A stretch of DNA of 64,000 bases from the NCBI RefSeq assembly GCF_017068455.1, contig NZ_CP070608.1, forward strand, positions 3,966,501 to 4,030,500. Direction: 5' to 3'. Source of the stretch: Fulvivirga lutea (GTDB lineage: Bacteria; Bacteroidota; Bacteroidia; Cytophagales; Cyclobacteriaceae). Shown here piece after piece: positions 27,551 through 36,728 of this stretch; the first letter of the stretch is position 1; each line of letters begins with the position of its first letter. A model generated the notes under the pieces. That model searched no databases. It saw nothing but the letters and a program-made list of their open reading frames with translations, and had not been told where the DNA came from. Made by a program: the position numbers and the translations under genes.

Positions 27551-28657
27551 ATGAATATTGCTATTGTATTAAATACTTCCTGGAACGTTTACAATTTTAG
27601 AATGGGCCTTATTAAAGCCCTTCAAGAGCAAAACTACAAAGTTACTGTCATCGCTCCTAAAGATGAATATACTTCAAGGCTCATTGATGCAGGTTGTGAT
27701 TATGAAGAAGTAAAGTTAGACAGTCGCGGGGCGAACGTAATAAAAGATATAGGGCTAATATTTGAGCTGGTTAAGATCTATCGCAAAGTAAAACCTGATG
27801 TAGTTTTACATTATACTATAAAGCCTAACATTTATGGCACTATGGCAGCAAAATGGCTGAATATTCCTGCCGTAAATAATGTGTGTGGCTTGGGAACAGT
27901 ATTCTTGAAAAAGAATTTCGTTTCAAAGGTTGCTTCATGGATGTACAAGATATCTTTCAAATTCCCAAGAAAGGTATTCTTCCAAAATAATTACGATAAG
28001 AGATTATTTATTAAAAATGGTCTTGTTAAAGAAGGCATAAGTGATATCCTTCCCGGGTCCGGTATTGATTTAGAAAAGTTTAAAGCATCGGGAAATAAAA
28101 AGAGTGGACCTTTTACATTCTTACTTATCTCTCGATTAATCCATGATAAAGGAATTCTTGAATATATTAATGCAATTAAAATCCTAAAATCTGAAGGTCT
28201 GGATGCAAGATTTCAACTTTTAGGCCCTAAAGATCCTGAGCACAAAAGAGGTATTAAAAACGAAATTGTGGAAGAATGGATCAGTAGTAATACTGTAGAA
28301 TACCTTGGCACGACAGATGATGTAAGAGAATTTATAAACAATGCTGATTGCGTTGTGCTACCTTCTTACCGAGAAGGTACTCCTAAATCACTTTTAGAGG
28401 CTGCCAGTTCTTGCAAACCAATTGTAACTACAAATGTTCCAGGCTGCAAAGATGTAGTTACTCATAATTACAATGGACTACTATGTAAGGTAAAAGACTC
28501 CAATGACCTGGCTTTAAAGATGAGAGAAATGTTCTCAAAAGATCAGTCGGAATTATCTTCTTTTGGTAAAAATGGCCGTACAAAAGTGGAGCAAGAATAC
28601 AGTGAGAAAATTGTAATTGATAAATATTTGAAAACAATCAAATCCCTGGTCTCTTAA
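27551..28657 (+). CDS. Family 4 glycosyltransferase
   Basis: A 368-residue GT-B fold glycosyltransferase, probably adding a sugar during polysaccharide assembly on the cytosolic face of the membrane. The N-terminal acceptor domain starts NIAIVLNTSWNVYNFRMG. The C-terminal GT4 donor domain (about 185-350) carries 'FTFLLISRLIHDKGI' and the nucleotide-sugar E-x7-E region (PSYREGTPKSLLEAAS). The ATG at 27551 replaces the longer start at 27527, which adds eight residues not typical of the family. An 84-bp gap with a strong hairpin separates it from the Wza-like gene. The sugar specificity is unknown. Confidence 0.9.
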   Translation: MNIAIVLNTSWNVYNFRMGLIKALQEQNYKVTVIAPKDEYTSRLIDAGCDYEEVKLDSRGANVIKDIGLIFELVKIYRKVKPDVVLHYTIKPNIYGTMAAKWLNIPAVNNVCGLGTVFLKKNFVSKVASWMYKISFKFPRKVFFQNNYDKRLFIKNGLVKEGISDILPGSGIDLEKFKASGNKKSGPFTFLLISRLIHDKGILEYINAIKILKSEGLDARFQLLGPKDPEHKRGIKNEIVEEWISSNTVEYLGTTDDVREFINNADCVVLPSYREGTPKSLLEAASSCKPIVTTNVPGCKDVVTHNYNGLLCKVKDSNDLALKMREMFSKDQSELSSFGKNGRTKVEQEYSEKIVIDKYLKTIKSLVS

Positions 28658-28701
28658 AGTTTTCAATTGATCACCTTCTTTTTAGCGCAGTGATGCGTAT
28701 A

Positions 28702-28727
28702 ATTGCTAAAACCTAATTTTTAGCAAT
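28702..28727. promoter_or_regulatory. Perfect 10-bp inverted repeat ahead of the export operon
   Basis: ATTGCTAAAA (28702-28711) pairs perfectly with TTTTAGCAAT (28718-28727) around a 6-nt loop, 14 bp before the Wza-like start. No T tract follows on the plus strand, so it is not a classical terminator. It could be an operator, an RNA leader hairpin, or an attenuator for the export genes. Confidence 0.5.
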
Positions 28728-28741
28728 CTCTTAACTATTAC

Positions 28742-29494
28742 ATGCGGCTTTTTCTGTTCATAATTATACCTACCATTATTGTTCTAAGCAGCAGTTGTGG
28801 TTCATATAAGCAGAATATATTATTAAAATCTGATAATAGCTCTGACTTTGTTAACAAGTTGTCTTCATCGGATAGCAACAGAATTATTGAGATTGGAGAT
28901 TATCTGGAGCTAGAAGTTTTTACAAAATACGGGGAAAAAGTAATTGATCCTGACTATGAATTAGTTAGCGATAATTTGAATGCAGAGAAACTTCGACCTA
29001 AGCTCAAATACCTTGTTAGAAATGACGGTTCAGTAAAACTACCAATGGTTGGTGACGTATATCTTGAAGGTAAAAGCGTAAATAGTGCTGAGGAGTTTCT
29101 TCAAATGAAGTTTGAGACTTATTACCACCATCCTTTTGTAAAACTTAGAATTCTAAATAAGCGAGTAATAGTTTTAGGAGCTTCTGAAGGTCAGGTAGTG
29201 CCATTAGAAAATGAAAAAACCACTTTGGCAGAAGTGCTTGCATTATCACAAGGAATTACAAATAACTCCAAAGCTCATAATTTAAAAGTAGTAAGAGGCA
29301 GTGAAGTATTGCTTATAGACCTAACGACAATTGAAGGATTTCAAAATGGGAACATTTTAGTGGAACCAGGCGATGTTATATATATTGAGCCTATAAGGAG
29401 ACCATTTACAGAGTTTATGCGCGATAATGGTCCTATTCTATCAGTAGCAACAAGTTTAATTTCATTAATAGCTGTTTTAATAAGTATCAATTAA
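28742..29494 (+). CDS. Wza-like polysaccharide export lipoprotein
   Basis: A 250-residue outer-membrane export protein of the polysaccharide biosynthesis/export (Poly_export) family. The signal peptide ends at lipobox SSSC19. The Poly_export domain (about 45-140; LEVFTKYGEKV and 'VRNDGSVKLPMVGDVYLEG') is followed by a SLBB-like segment with 'LAEVLALSQGI' and a C-terminal hydrophobic helix (about 228-248). It should form the outer channel through which the exopolysaccharide leaves the cell, in partnership with the Wzc-like kinase 1 bp downstream. Confidence 0.9.
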   Translation: MRLFLFIIIPTIIVLSSSCGSYKQNILLKSDNSSDFVNKLSSSDSNRIIEIGDYLELEVFTKYGEKVIDPDYELVSDNLNAEKLRPKLKYLVRNDGSVKLPMVGDVYLEGKSVNSAEEFLQMKFETYYHHPFVKLRILNKRVIVLGASEGQVVPLENEKTTLAEVLALSQGITNNSKAHNLKVVRGSEVLLIDLTTIEGFQNGNILVEPGDVIYIEPIRRPFTEFMRDNGPILSVATSLISLIAVLISIN

Positions 29495-29495
29495 A

Positions 29496-31823
29496 GTGGA
29501 AGCAGGTAATAAAGAAGAGTTTGAAGGAATTGATTTAGACAAGGCTATTTCTGTACTCAGAAAAAGTTGGGGCTGGATTATTTTAATTTTTCTACTTACC
29601 AATGTATCTGCCTACCTTGTTGTTAGATATACTAAGCCTTTATTCGAATCTTCCTCTGAATTAAAGTTAGATGTTGAGACGAATGCCACGGAACTAGGTC
29701 TTACCACTATTGGTGAAAACCAGAATCTTAATATTATCTCTGGTGAAATTGAACTTATAAAGTCAAAACTCTTCTTCAATAAAGTTATTGATGACTTTAA
29801 TTTAGATGCTTTTTATTTTACTGAAGGAGATTTGCTTGATGATGAAAAATATAAGACCTCCCCTTTTAAAGTAGATTTTGAAGTTATTAATGAAAGCATT
29901 TATGACAAGAAAATACGCATTGAAATAATCGATTCTAATTCTTTCAAACTTTCTACTCCTGAAGAAAATAGTAATAAGGTTTATCAGTTTGGTCAGGTTA
30001 TTAACACTAATAATGCCAATCTGATCATTAATAAAACGCCTTATTTCCTATCCAATAATGAGCGTTATCATTACTTTATTATAAATAGTCGATCGGCACT
30101 TATTGCATACATTGAAGACAACCTTTCGGTAGTTCCTCTTAATCTAAATGCAAATACAATTAAAATTAGTTTTCAGGATCATAATGCATCAAAGGCAAGA
30201 GATATTGTTAACGCTGTAGATAGTATTTATCTGAAATATACCAACGAAGAAAAGAACCTTGAAAACAAGCAAAAAATCAATTGGTTGAATGGTGAGCTTG
30301 CCAGCATAGAACGTCAATTAGAAGGTTTTGAAAGCTATTTTGAAAACTTTACCATTGACAACCGTACGAATGATCTCGATGCTGATTTAGAAAATACAAT
30401 CAATTATATTAATAGGATTGATTCACAGAGATATGAACTTTCAAAAAAGATTAATAATGCACAAGGACTTTTAACCACCATAGAAAGTAATGAATCAGAT
30501 GTTACACTTTTAGCTGGTTATGGATTTTCAAAAGAAGTTACCGCCATGCTCAACCAGTTAACAGAACTTATAGCTGAGTATGAAAGTCTAAAATTAAGTT
30601 ATACAGAATCCACTTTTGCTTTAACCAGAAAAGAAAAAGAAATTCAGAATCTGCGTGCTACACTTAAAAAACAGGTTTCCAAGCTAATCACTGACTATGA
30701 GAACCGGACGAAAGAGCTAGAAAAACAAAAAGCACAATTACAAAGAAACTTTGTTGAGTTACCGGGCAAAAGCACAGAATTCAATAAAAAACAACGTTTT
30801 TTCAAACTTTACGAAGAGTTCTATCTATCATTAATGCAAAACAAGGCTGAGTACCAAATTGCTCAGGCAGGCACTACAACTAAGTTTAAGATACTAAGTG
30901 CAGCCACTTTGCCTACTAAACCAATTTCACCGGATAAGCTAATCATACATGGAATCGGATTTGTAGCCGGCTTAGTGTTTGCCTTCTTTTTCGTAGGCAT
31001 CAGGTACTTACTTCATAACAAAATATCCACACCAGGAGAATTGGAGAGATTAACCGATGCTCCTATCCTTGGCTCCATTCCAGAGGAAAAATCCAAAATG
31101 CAACAGTCCATAATTATGGTGGACGAGCGCCCTAAATCAGCCATAAGTGAATCATTACGTTCTATTCGAACCAACATTGACTTCATGGTGAGCAAAAAAC
31201 AGCAGCGAGTGATCTCTATAACCTCAACCATTGGTGGCGAAGGAAAAACATTTACAGCTGTTAATCTTGGAGCTATTATAGCCATGTCTAAGAAAAAGGT
31301 TTTAGTGCTTGATTTGGATATGAGAAAACCTCGGGTACACCTGTCATTTGGTGATGGCAACCCGAATATTGGTGTAAGCACAATCCTCATTGGAAACAAT
31401 ACCATAGACGAGTGCGTCATCAAATCAAGAATAGATAATTTGCATTACATCAATGCAGGGCCAACGCCTCCTAATCCATCGGAACTTCTTTTAAATGGAG
31501 AATTTGATGACTTACTCAATAAACTTAAACTCACCTATGACGTGATTATTTTAGACACGCCACCTGTGGGTCTGGTAACGGATGGTATTTTGGCAATGAA
31601 GAAGGCTGACTTGGCTATGTATGTAGTTCGCGCTAATTATTCAAAACGAAACTTCTTAAAAACACTGAACAGACTAGTATCTGTAAACCAATTCAAAAAT
31701 ATCGCTGTTATACTTAATGCCCTGCCACAGCTAAGATCTAATAACTATGGCTATGGGTACGGGTATTATGATAATTCAAATCCAAAATCTCAATCTGTAC
31801 TAAATAAACTCTTTAAAAAGTAG
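29496..31823 (+). CDS. Wzc-like polysaccharide co-polymerase / BY-kinase
   Basis: A 775-residue inner-membrane protein that controls chain length and export and autophosphorylates on tyrosine. Wzz domain with membrane helices near residues 23-43 and 487-507, a long periplasmic coiled-coil region between them, then a cytosolic BY-kinase domain (about 555-750): Walker A G580-GEGK584-T, Walker A' VLVLDLDMRKPR and Walker B VIILDTPP. The C-terminus has a tyrosine cluster (NNYGYGYGYYDN), the expected autophosphorylation sites. It begins with GTG at 29496 and overlaps the phosphatase gene by 1 bp. Kinase and phosphatase together should cycle the system. Confidence 0.94.
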   Translation: MEAGNKEEFEGIDLDKAISVLRKSWGWIILIFLLTNVSAYLVVRYTKPLFESSSELKLDVETNATELGLTTIGENQNLNIISGEIELIKSKLFFNKVIDDFNLDAFYFTEGDLLDDEKYKTSPFKVDFEVINESIYDKKIRIEIIDSNSFKLSTPEENSNKVYQFGQVINTNNANLIINKTPYFLSNNERYHYFIINSRSALIAYIEDNLSVVPLNLNANTIKISFQDHNASKARDIVNAVDSIYLKYTNEEKNLENKQKINWLNGELASIERQLEGFESYFENFTIDNRTNDLDADLENTINYINRIDSQRYELSKKINNAQGLLTTIESNESDVTLLAGYGFSKEVTAMLNQLTELIAEYESLKLSYTESTFALTRKEKEIQNLRATLKKQVSKLITDYENRTKELEKQKAQLQRNFVELPGKSTEFNKKQRFFKLYEEFYLSLMQNKAEYQIAQAGTTTKFKILSAATLPTKPISPDKLIIHGIGFVAGLVFAFFFVGIRYLLHNKISTPGELERLTDAPILGSIPEEKSKMQQSIIMVDERPKSAISESLRSIRTNIDFMVSKKQQRVISITSTIGGEGKTFTAVNLGAIIAMSKKKVLVLDLDMRKPRVHLSFGDGNPNIGVSTILIGNNTIDECVIKSRIDNLHYINAGPTPPNPSELLLNGEFDDLLNKLKLTYDVIILDTPPVGLVTDGILAMKKADLAMYVVRANYSKRNFLKTLNRLVSVNQFKNIAVILNALPQLRSNNYGYGYGYYDNSNPKSQSVLNKLFKK

Positions 31824-32554
31824 TGTTTAACTTCTTTAGAAAAAAGTCAGATAAGCCCCTTCAAGATTTAACCACTGACCTCCATTCTCATTTGATTCCC
31901 GGGGTAGATGATGGTGTGCAGTCTATGGAGGAATCCATCGAGCTAATTCGTAGATTTTCTGATGCAGGTTATAAAAAGGTAATTACTACCCCGCACATCA
32001 TGCACGACTTCTACAACAATAAGGAAGAAGATCTGATAAAAATACATGAAGATGTAAAAAGCAGAATTGCTCAAGAAAATATTGATATTACGTTGAAGTT
32101 GGCCGCTGAATATTATTTAGATGATCACTTGAACGATCGAATGAACGATCCTAGCGCTCAATTTTTGACTTTTGGTGCCAATTATTTGTTGTTTGAGACT
32201 TCATTTATGAATGAACCATTTTATTTGGCCGAATTCATCTTTAAAGCAAAATCAAGAGGTTTAAATCCTGTAATGGCGCACCCAGAAAGGTACAACTACT
32301 TACATAATGATTCTGATTTACTTCAAAAGTTGATCGATAGACAGGTTCTTTTTCAGCTTAATATAAATTCATTGAGTGGTTATTATTCCAAGCAGGTTAA
32401 GAAGTTTGCGCAAAAATTAATAGACGAGCAACTCATTCACTTTGCTGGTTCAGATTGCCATAATCAACTCCATTTCGACACCTTAGCCACTGCTAAATCC
32501 TCGAAATATTATACTAAATTGTTAGACCTCCCATTGCTAAATCAAAGCATATGA
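31823..32554 (+). CDS. CpsB/CapC-type PHP tyrosine-protein phosphatase
   Basis: A 243-residue metal-dependent phosphatase of the PHP superfamily, expected to dephosphorylate the tyrosine tail of the Wzc-like kinase encoded just upstream. The metal-binding motifs are in order: DLHSHLIPGVDDG, TTPHIMHDF, E in AAEYYLDD, NPVMAHPERY and FAGSDCHN. It starts with GTG overlapping the kinase stop by 1 bp (TAGTG) and overlaps the next gene by 4 bp, so the group is translationally coupled. This type of phosphatase is best known from Gram-positive capsule loci but is widespread in Bacteroidota. Confidence 0.92.
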   Translation: MFNFFRKKSDKPLQDLTTDLHSHLIPGVDDGVQSMEESIELIRRFSDAGYKKVITTPHIMHDFYNNKEEDLIKIHEDVKSRIAQENIDITLKLAAEYYLDDHLNDRMNDPSAQFLTFGANYLLFETSFMNEPFYLAEFIFKAKSRGLNPVMAHPERYNYLHNDSDLLQKLIDRQVLFQLNINSLSGYYSKQVKKFAQKLIDEQLIHFAGSDCHNQLHFDTLATAKSSKYYTKLLDLPLLNQSI

Positions 32555-33528
32555 TATTTGTAACTGGAGCAAACGGACTTTTGGGTAGCAAAATATGTAA
32601 CATGCTTGTTGAAAATAAGCAGCAGGTATTAGCTCTGGTAAGAAAAAATAGTGATTTATCACTTCTCGAGAAAATTAGGGACAACATAACCATTTGCTAT
32701 GGAGATATTTTATTTCCTGAAGAGTTTGAGGAGCGTTTGAATGAGGTAGATACGATTATTCATTGTGCTGCAGTGGTTTCTTTCCACAAGTCTGATAAAG
32801 AATTAATGGAAACTGTTAATGTCAATGGCACTTCCAATATGGTGAACTTAGCGCTTAGAAAAGGTATCAACTATTTCGTTCATGTCAGTTCTGTTGCAGC
32901 AATAGGAAGAATGGCTATGGCTGGCACAGTCACCGAAAACGATACATGGCAACATAGTAATTTGAATAGTAATTATGCGAAGAGCAAGTATTTAGCTGAG
33001 TTGGAAGTTTGGCGAGGGATTGAAGAGGGAATGAATGCTGTAATTATAAATCCATCTGTGATAATTTCTTCTGATGATCTTACCAGAAGTAGTGGCCAGT
33101 TATTTAATTACATTTTAGATGAAAACAAATTCTACCCAACTGGATCAATAAATTATGTTGATATAAGAGATGTGCTGAATGTAATTGGCAAACTACTGAA
33201 TCAAAGAAAAACGAATGAACGTTATATTCTTAATGGCGGTTTAGTGAAGTACAAAACCCTTTTCGAAGAAATAGCGAAGCGTTTAAATAAAAAGCCTCCT
33301 TCTATAAAATCCAATGACCTTTTGGTGAAAGTAGGTCTTCTGCTAGAAAGAGTTAAATGCTTTTTTAGTGGCAACAAGCCATTAATTACGAAAGAAACGG
33401 CTCAAATGAGTAAAAGCGAAATTTACTTTTCTAATGAAAAAGTAAAGCAAGAATTAAACTATACCTTTGCACCATTAGCTGACACACTTGATTGGACTTG
33501 CAACCAAATCAAGAATAAAAATAATTAG
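32551..33528 (+). CDS. NAD-dependent epimerase/dehydratase (extended SDR)
   Basis: A 325-residue cytosolic oxidoreductase with a Rossmann fold. The glycine-rich motif TGANGLLGSK lies at the N-terminus, the catalytic pair is Y-A-K-S-K (YxxxK, near residue 145), preceded by a VHVSSVAAIG strand with the active-site serine. The closest patterns are dihydroflavonol reductase-like and NAD(P)H-dependent nucleotide-sugar or sterol dehydrogenases. It overlaps the phosphatase gene by 4 bp (ATGA). The neighbours suggest sugar-nucleotide or lipid-linked chemistry for exopolysaccharide, by inference. The substrate is not determined. Confidence 0.88.
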   Translation: MIFVTGANGLLGSKICNMLVENKQQVLALVRKNSDLSLLEKIRDNITICYGDILFPEEFEERLNEVDTIIHCAAVVSFHKSDKELMETVNVNGTSNMVNLALRKGINYFVHVSSVAAIGRMAMAGTVTENDTWQHSNLNSNYAKSKYLAELEVWRGIEEGMNAVIINPSVIISSDDLTRSSGQLFNYILDENKFYPTGSINYVDIRDVLNVIGKLLNQRKTNERYILNGGLVKYKTLFEEIAKRLNKKPPSIKSNDLLVKVGLLLERVKCFFSGNKPLITKETAQMSKSEIYFSNEKVKQELNYTFAPLADTLDWTCNQIKNKNN

Positions 33529-33600
33529 AGAATTTCCTACAGTTACTATCTCATTAAAGGAAATTTTTCGTTAAATTGATTAAACTTTCAAACTTTCTTA

Positions 33601-35007
33601 ATGGCTAAAAATTTCAAGAAAAAGAAAGAAGAAGATGAACTCGTAAAGCGCTTTGAGGAATATCAAAAAAATATAGCGTCTCACTTCTTTGAGCTAGACA
33701 ATTTTGAGCATATAATCAATTACTATCAGGATCATGGCAGGTATAATCAGGCGCTTGCTGCTGTAGGTATCGCACAAGAACAATACCCCTATTCTATTGA
33801 ATTACTGATTACAAAATCTCAAATTCTATCGAATTTAGAGCGATATGATGAAGCTCTTGAATTATTAGAAACGGCACAATCGTATCAACCGAATGACGGA
33901 GAAATATTCCTGATGAAGGGTTCTATCCTATCGCTTTTAGGTAAGTATGAGGATGCGATTGAAAATTATGAAAGTGCTTTAACGTTTTCGGAAGAGAAAG
34001 ATGAAGCCTATTACAGCTTGGGCTTAGCACACCAAAGCCTTGAAAACTATGACGAGGCCATTGAAGCTTATAAAAACGCAATAGAAGAGAACATCTACCA
34101 TGACGGTGCTCTTTATGAACTGGCTTATTGTTTAGATGTTTGTGGGGAATTAGAAAGCAGTATCGACTATTATAAAAAGTTTATCGATGCAGATCCCTAT
34201 TCACAAGCTGCGTGGTATAATCTTGGTATAGTTTATAACAAGCTGGGCCGGTATGAAGAGGCACTTTCTGCATATGAATTTGCCATTGCAATCGAGGAAA
34301 ACTTCTCCTCTGCCTATTACAATATGGGTAATACCTATATGCAGACTGAGAAGTTCACAAAGGCCTTAGATTCTTATAAATCAACTATCGACATTGAGGG
34401 ACCAAGTGCTGAGGTATATTGCCAAATGGCAAAAGCATATGAAAACCTTGAGCAATACGAACTAGGACTTAAATATTTCCAAAAAGCAACTAAACTGGAT
34501 AACCTTTATGGCGAAGCATGGTTTGGTGCTGGCCACTGCCTTGAAATGCAACAAAAGTGGTATCAATCACTGCATTTTTATAATAAGGCACTAAAGCTTG
34601 ATTATGAGAACTCGTCTTATTGGAAAGCTGTTGCTAAAGCTGAATTCAACATTGGAAATATTGTTTCGAGCATAGATGCCTATGAAGAAGCGAGTATGCT
34701 CAGCCCTGAGGATAAAGAAATTTGGTTAAACTGGTCATATATTTATTACGATCAGGGAGAATATGACAAAGCTATTGACCTGATAATCAATGGCTTAGAA
34801 GAACTTCCTGACGAGTCTGACTACTTCTATAGAATTACTGCATACCTTATTGCAGCAGGCAAATACAAAGAAGCCTTTAATTATTTAGAAAATGCACTAA
34901 TTTTGGACTTCGAAAATCATGTGGTGCTCTTTGATTTCTTTCCACAGTTAGAAACTCAGAAGGCACTGTACAAAATAATTGACCAATTTAGAAAAGACAA
35001 TTCCTAA
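33601..35007 (+). CDS. Tetratricopeptide repeat protein
   Basis: A 468-residue soluble protein of about eleven consecutive TPR units from about residue 40 to 440, seen as repeated A-L-x-Y/F...A-I-x-Y patterns (ALELLETAQSYQPNDGEIF, DAIENYESAL, EAIEAYKNAI). A charged lysine-rich N-terminus (AKNFKKKKEEDEL) precedes them. TPR proteins scaffold other proteins, and no enzymatic motif is visible. It overlaps the phosphosulfolactate synthase gene by 1 bp (TAATG), so translation is coupled; a conserved partnership is possible but not established. Confidence 0.9.
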   Translation: MAKNFKKKKEEDELVKRFEEYQKNIASHFFELDNFEHIINYYQDHGRYNQALAAVGIAQEQYPYSIELLITKSQILSNLERYDEALELLETAQSYQPNDGEIFLMKGSILSLLGKYEDAIENYESALTFSEEKDEAYYSLGLAHQSLENYDEAIEAYKNAIEENIYHDGALYELAYCLDVCGELESSIDYYKKFIDADPYSQAAWYNLGIVYNKLGRYEEALSAYEFAIAIEENFSSAYYNMGNTYMQTEKFTKALDSYKSTIDIEGPSAEVYCQMAKAYENLEQYELGLKYFQKATKLDNLYGEAWFGAGHCLEMQQKWYQSLHFYNKALKLDYENSSYWKAVAKAEFNIGNIVSSIDAYEEASMLSPEDKEIWLNWSYIYYDQGEYDKAIDLIINGLEELPDESDYFYRITAYLIAAGKYKEAFNYLENALILDFENHVVLFDFFPQLETQKALYKIIDQFRKDNS

Positions 35008-35780
35008 TGAATTATACTTTGAACAATATACCTGAGCGCACCAAGAAGCCCAGGCAGTTCGGATTTACTATGGCCATGGATAAAGGCCTTAGCTTAAGAG
35101 AAGTTGAAGATTTTATAGAGGTAAGTGGCGACTATGTAGACATAGTAAAATTTGGTTGGGCTACTTCGTACGTGACGCCTAATTTGAAAGATAAAATTAA
35201 GCTTTATAAGGATGCAGGTATTCCTGTTTACTTTGGCGGCACTTTGTTCGAGGCATTCATTGTAAGAAATCAATTTGACGATTACAGAAAAGTACTGGAT
35301 AAGTACGACCTGTCTTACGCTGAAGTATCTGACGGATCAATTGAATTAGATCACGATAAAAAATGCGATTACATCAGCAAACTTTCTGAACAAGTAACTG
35401 TATTATCAGAGGTTGGTTCTAAAGATGAAGAGAAAATCATTCCTCCTTATCAGTGGATAAGTTTAATGCAAGCTGAATTAGATGCCGGAGCGTGGAAAGT
35501 TATTGGCGAAGCTCGCGAAGGTGGTAATGTTGGTCTATTTAGATCCTCCGGTGAAGTAAGATCAGGTCTGGTTCAGGAAATATTAACGAAAATTCCTTTC
35601 GAAAAAATTATCTGGGAAGCCCCACAAAAAGCACAGCAGGTTTGGTTTATAAAGCTTTTAGGTTGCAATGTAAACATGGGCAATATTGCTCCTAATGAGG
35701 TTATTCCATTAGAAACTATCCGTTTAGGATTAAGAGGCGATACATTCAGTCACTTCTTAAAAATGACAAAAGATAATTAG
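35007..35780 (+). CDS. comA: Phosphosulfolactate synthase
   Basis: A 257-residue TIM-barrel enzyme of the phosphosulfolactate synthase family, which adds sulfite to phosphoenolpyruvate giving (2R)-phosphosulfolactate. Diagnostic stretches include TMAMDKGLSLREVEDF, VDIVKFGWATSYV, 'VYFGGTLFEA', 'VIGEAREGGNVG' and 'IIWEAPQKAQQVW'. In methanogens this is the first step of coenzyme M synthesis. Bacteroidota do not make coenzyme M, so a role in sulfonate or sulfonolipid (capnine-type) metabolism is inferred. Its start overlaps the TPR gene by 1 bp, and the DUF368 gene follows 11 bp later. Confidence 0.9.
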   Translation: MNYTLNNIPERTKKPRQFGFTMAMDKGLSLREVEDFIEVSGDYVDIVKFGWATSYVTPNLKDKIKLYKDAGIPVYFGGTLFEAFIVRNQFDDYRKVLDKYDLSYAEVSDGSIELDHDKKCDYISKLSEQVTVLSEVGSKDEEKIIPPYQWISLMQAELDAGAWKVIGEAREGGNVGLFRSSGEVRSGLVQEILTKIPFEKIIWEAPQKAQQVWFIKLLGCNVNMGNIAPNEVIPLETIRLGLRGDTFSHFLKMTKDN

Positions 35781-35791
35781 CCCTTTTCGCA

Positions 35792-36727
35792 GTGAGTAAA
35801 TTTAAGACACAGCTATTGACTTACCTCAAAGGCATGGCAATGGGTGGTGCCGATGTTGTTCCGGGAGTTTCTGGTGGAACCATTGCGTTTATCACAGGAA
35901 TTTACACTGAGCTTTTAGACTCAATAAAATCCATCAATGGAGAATCATTGGGCCTGCTTTTCAAATTCAAATTAGCTGATTTTTGGAAGTCCGTTAATGG
36001 CAAATTTTTACTCCCACTTTTTTTAGGTGTACTCACCAGTTTATTATCACTAGCTAAAATACTCAAGTACCTACTTGAAAATGAGGCTATTTCAATATGG
36101 TCATTCTTTTTTGGCCTTATTGTTGTTTCATCACTTTTGGTTTTAAGAGAGATCAAGAAATGGAATGTGAGTGTTATTGCCTCCATGCTGGTTGGCGTAG
36201 CAATAGCCTATTGGATAACCATAACATCCCCGGCAGAAACAACTGAGGCATATTGGTTTATTTTTCTTTCTGGCTGCATTGCCATCTGTGCAATGATACT
36301 TCCGGGCATTTCGGGTGCATTTATCTTATTGATATTAGGAAAATACGAGTTTATCATTCAGGCGGTAACGGAACGAGATTTATTAGTGATAGGTGTTTTT
36401 GCGCTTGGTTGTATCGTTGGCCTTTTGTCATTCGCCAGAGCAGTTTCCTGGTTGTTAAAAAACTATCATGATCTGGCCGTTGCGCTACTTTCAGGCTTTA
36501 TGATTGGCTCACTAAACAAAGTGTGGCCATGGAAAATTGCTTTAGCTTTCAGAATCAATAGTGAAGGACACCAAGTTGCTACCATTACAAAAAATGTTTT
36601 GCCAGGGGAGTTTTTAAGATCAACTGGTGAATATCCAATGGTTTTACAAGCAATTCTTTTTATGGCTCTGGGTATCCTAATAGTAGTAGTAATTGAAAAG
36701 ATTGCACATCGTAAGATTGTAAACTGA
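35792..36727 (+). CDS. popT: DUF368 polyprenyl-phosphate transporter, PopT-like
   Basis: A 311-residue polytopic membrane protein of the DUF368 family, recently shown in other bacteria to recycle undecaprenyl phosphate across the inner membrane. The signature GGADVVPGVSGGTIAFITG near residue 18 and its second half-repeat MILPGISGAFILLILG near residue 168 mark the inverted-repeat transporter fold with about eight to ten helices. It begins with GTG at 35792 and ends 1 bp before aroE. Recycled carrier lipid feeds cell-wall and exopolysaccharide synthesis, matching the upstream export cluster. Confidence 0.88.
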   Translation: MSKFKTQLLTYLKGMAMGGADVVPGVSGGTIAFITGIYTELLDSIKSINGESLGLLFKFKLADFWKSVNGKFLLPLFLGVLTSLLSLAKILKYLLENEAISIWSFFFGLIVVSSLLVLREIKKWNVSVIASMLVGVAIAYWITITSPAETTEAYWFIFLSGCIAICAMILPGISGAFILLILGKYEFIIQAVTERDLLVIGVFALGCIVGLLSFARAVSWLLKNYHDLAVALLSGFMIGSLNKVWPWKIALAFRINSEGHQVATITKNVLPGEFLRSTGEYPMVLQAILFMALGILIVVVIEKIAHRKIVN

Positions 36728-36728
36728 T

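Noticed and set aside
35007-35780. Coenzyme M biosynthesis
   Set aside because: Only the first enzyme is present and Bacteroidota are not known to make coenzyme M.
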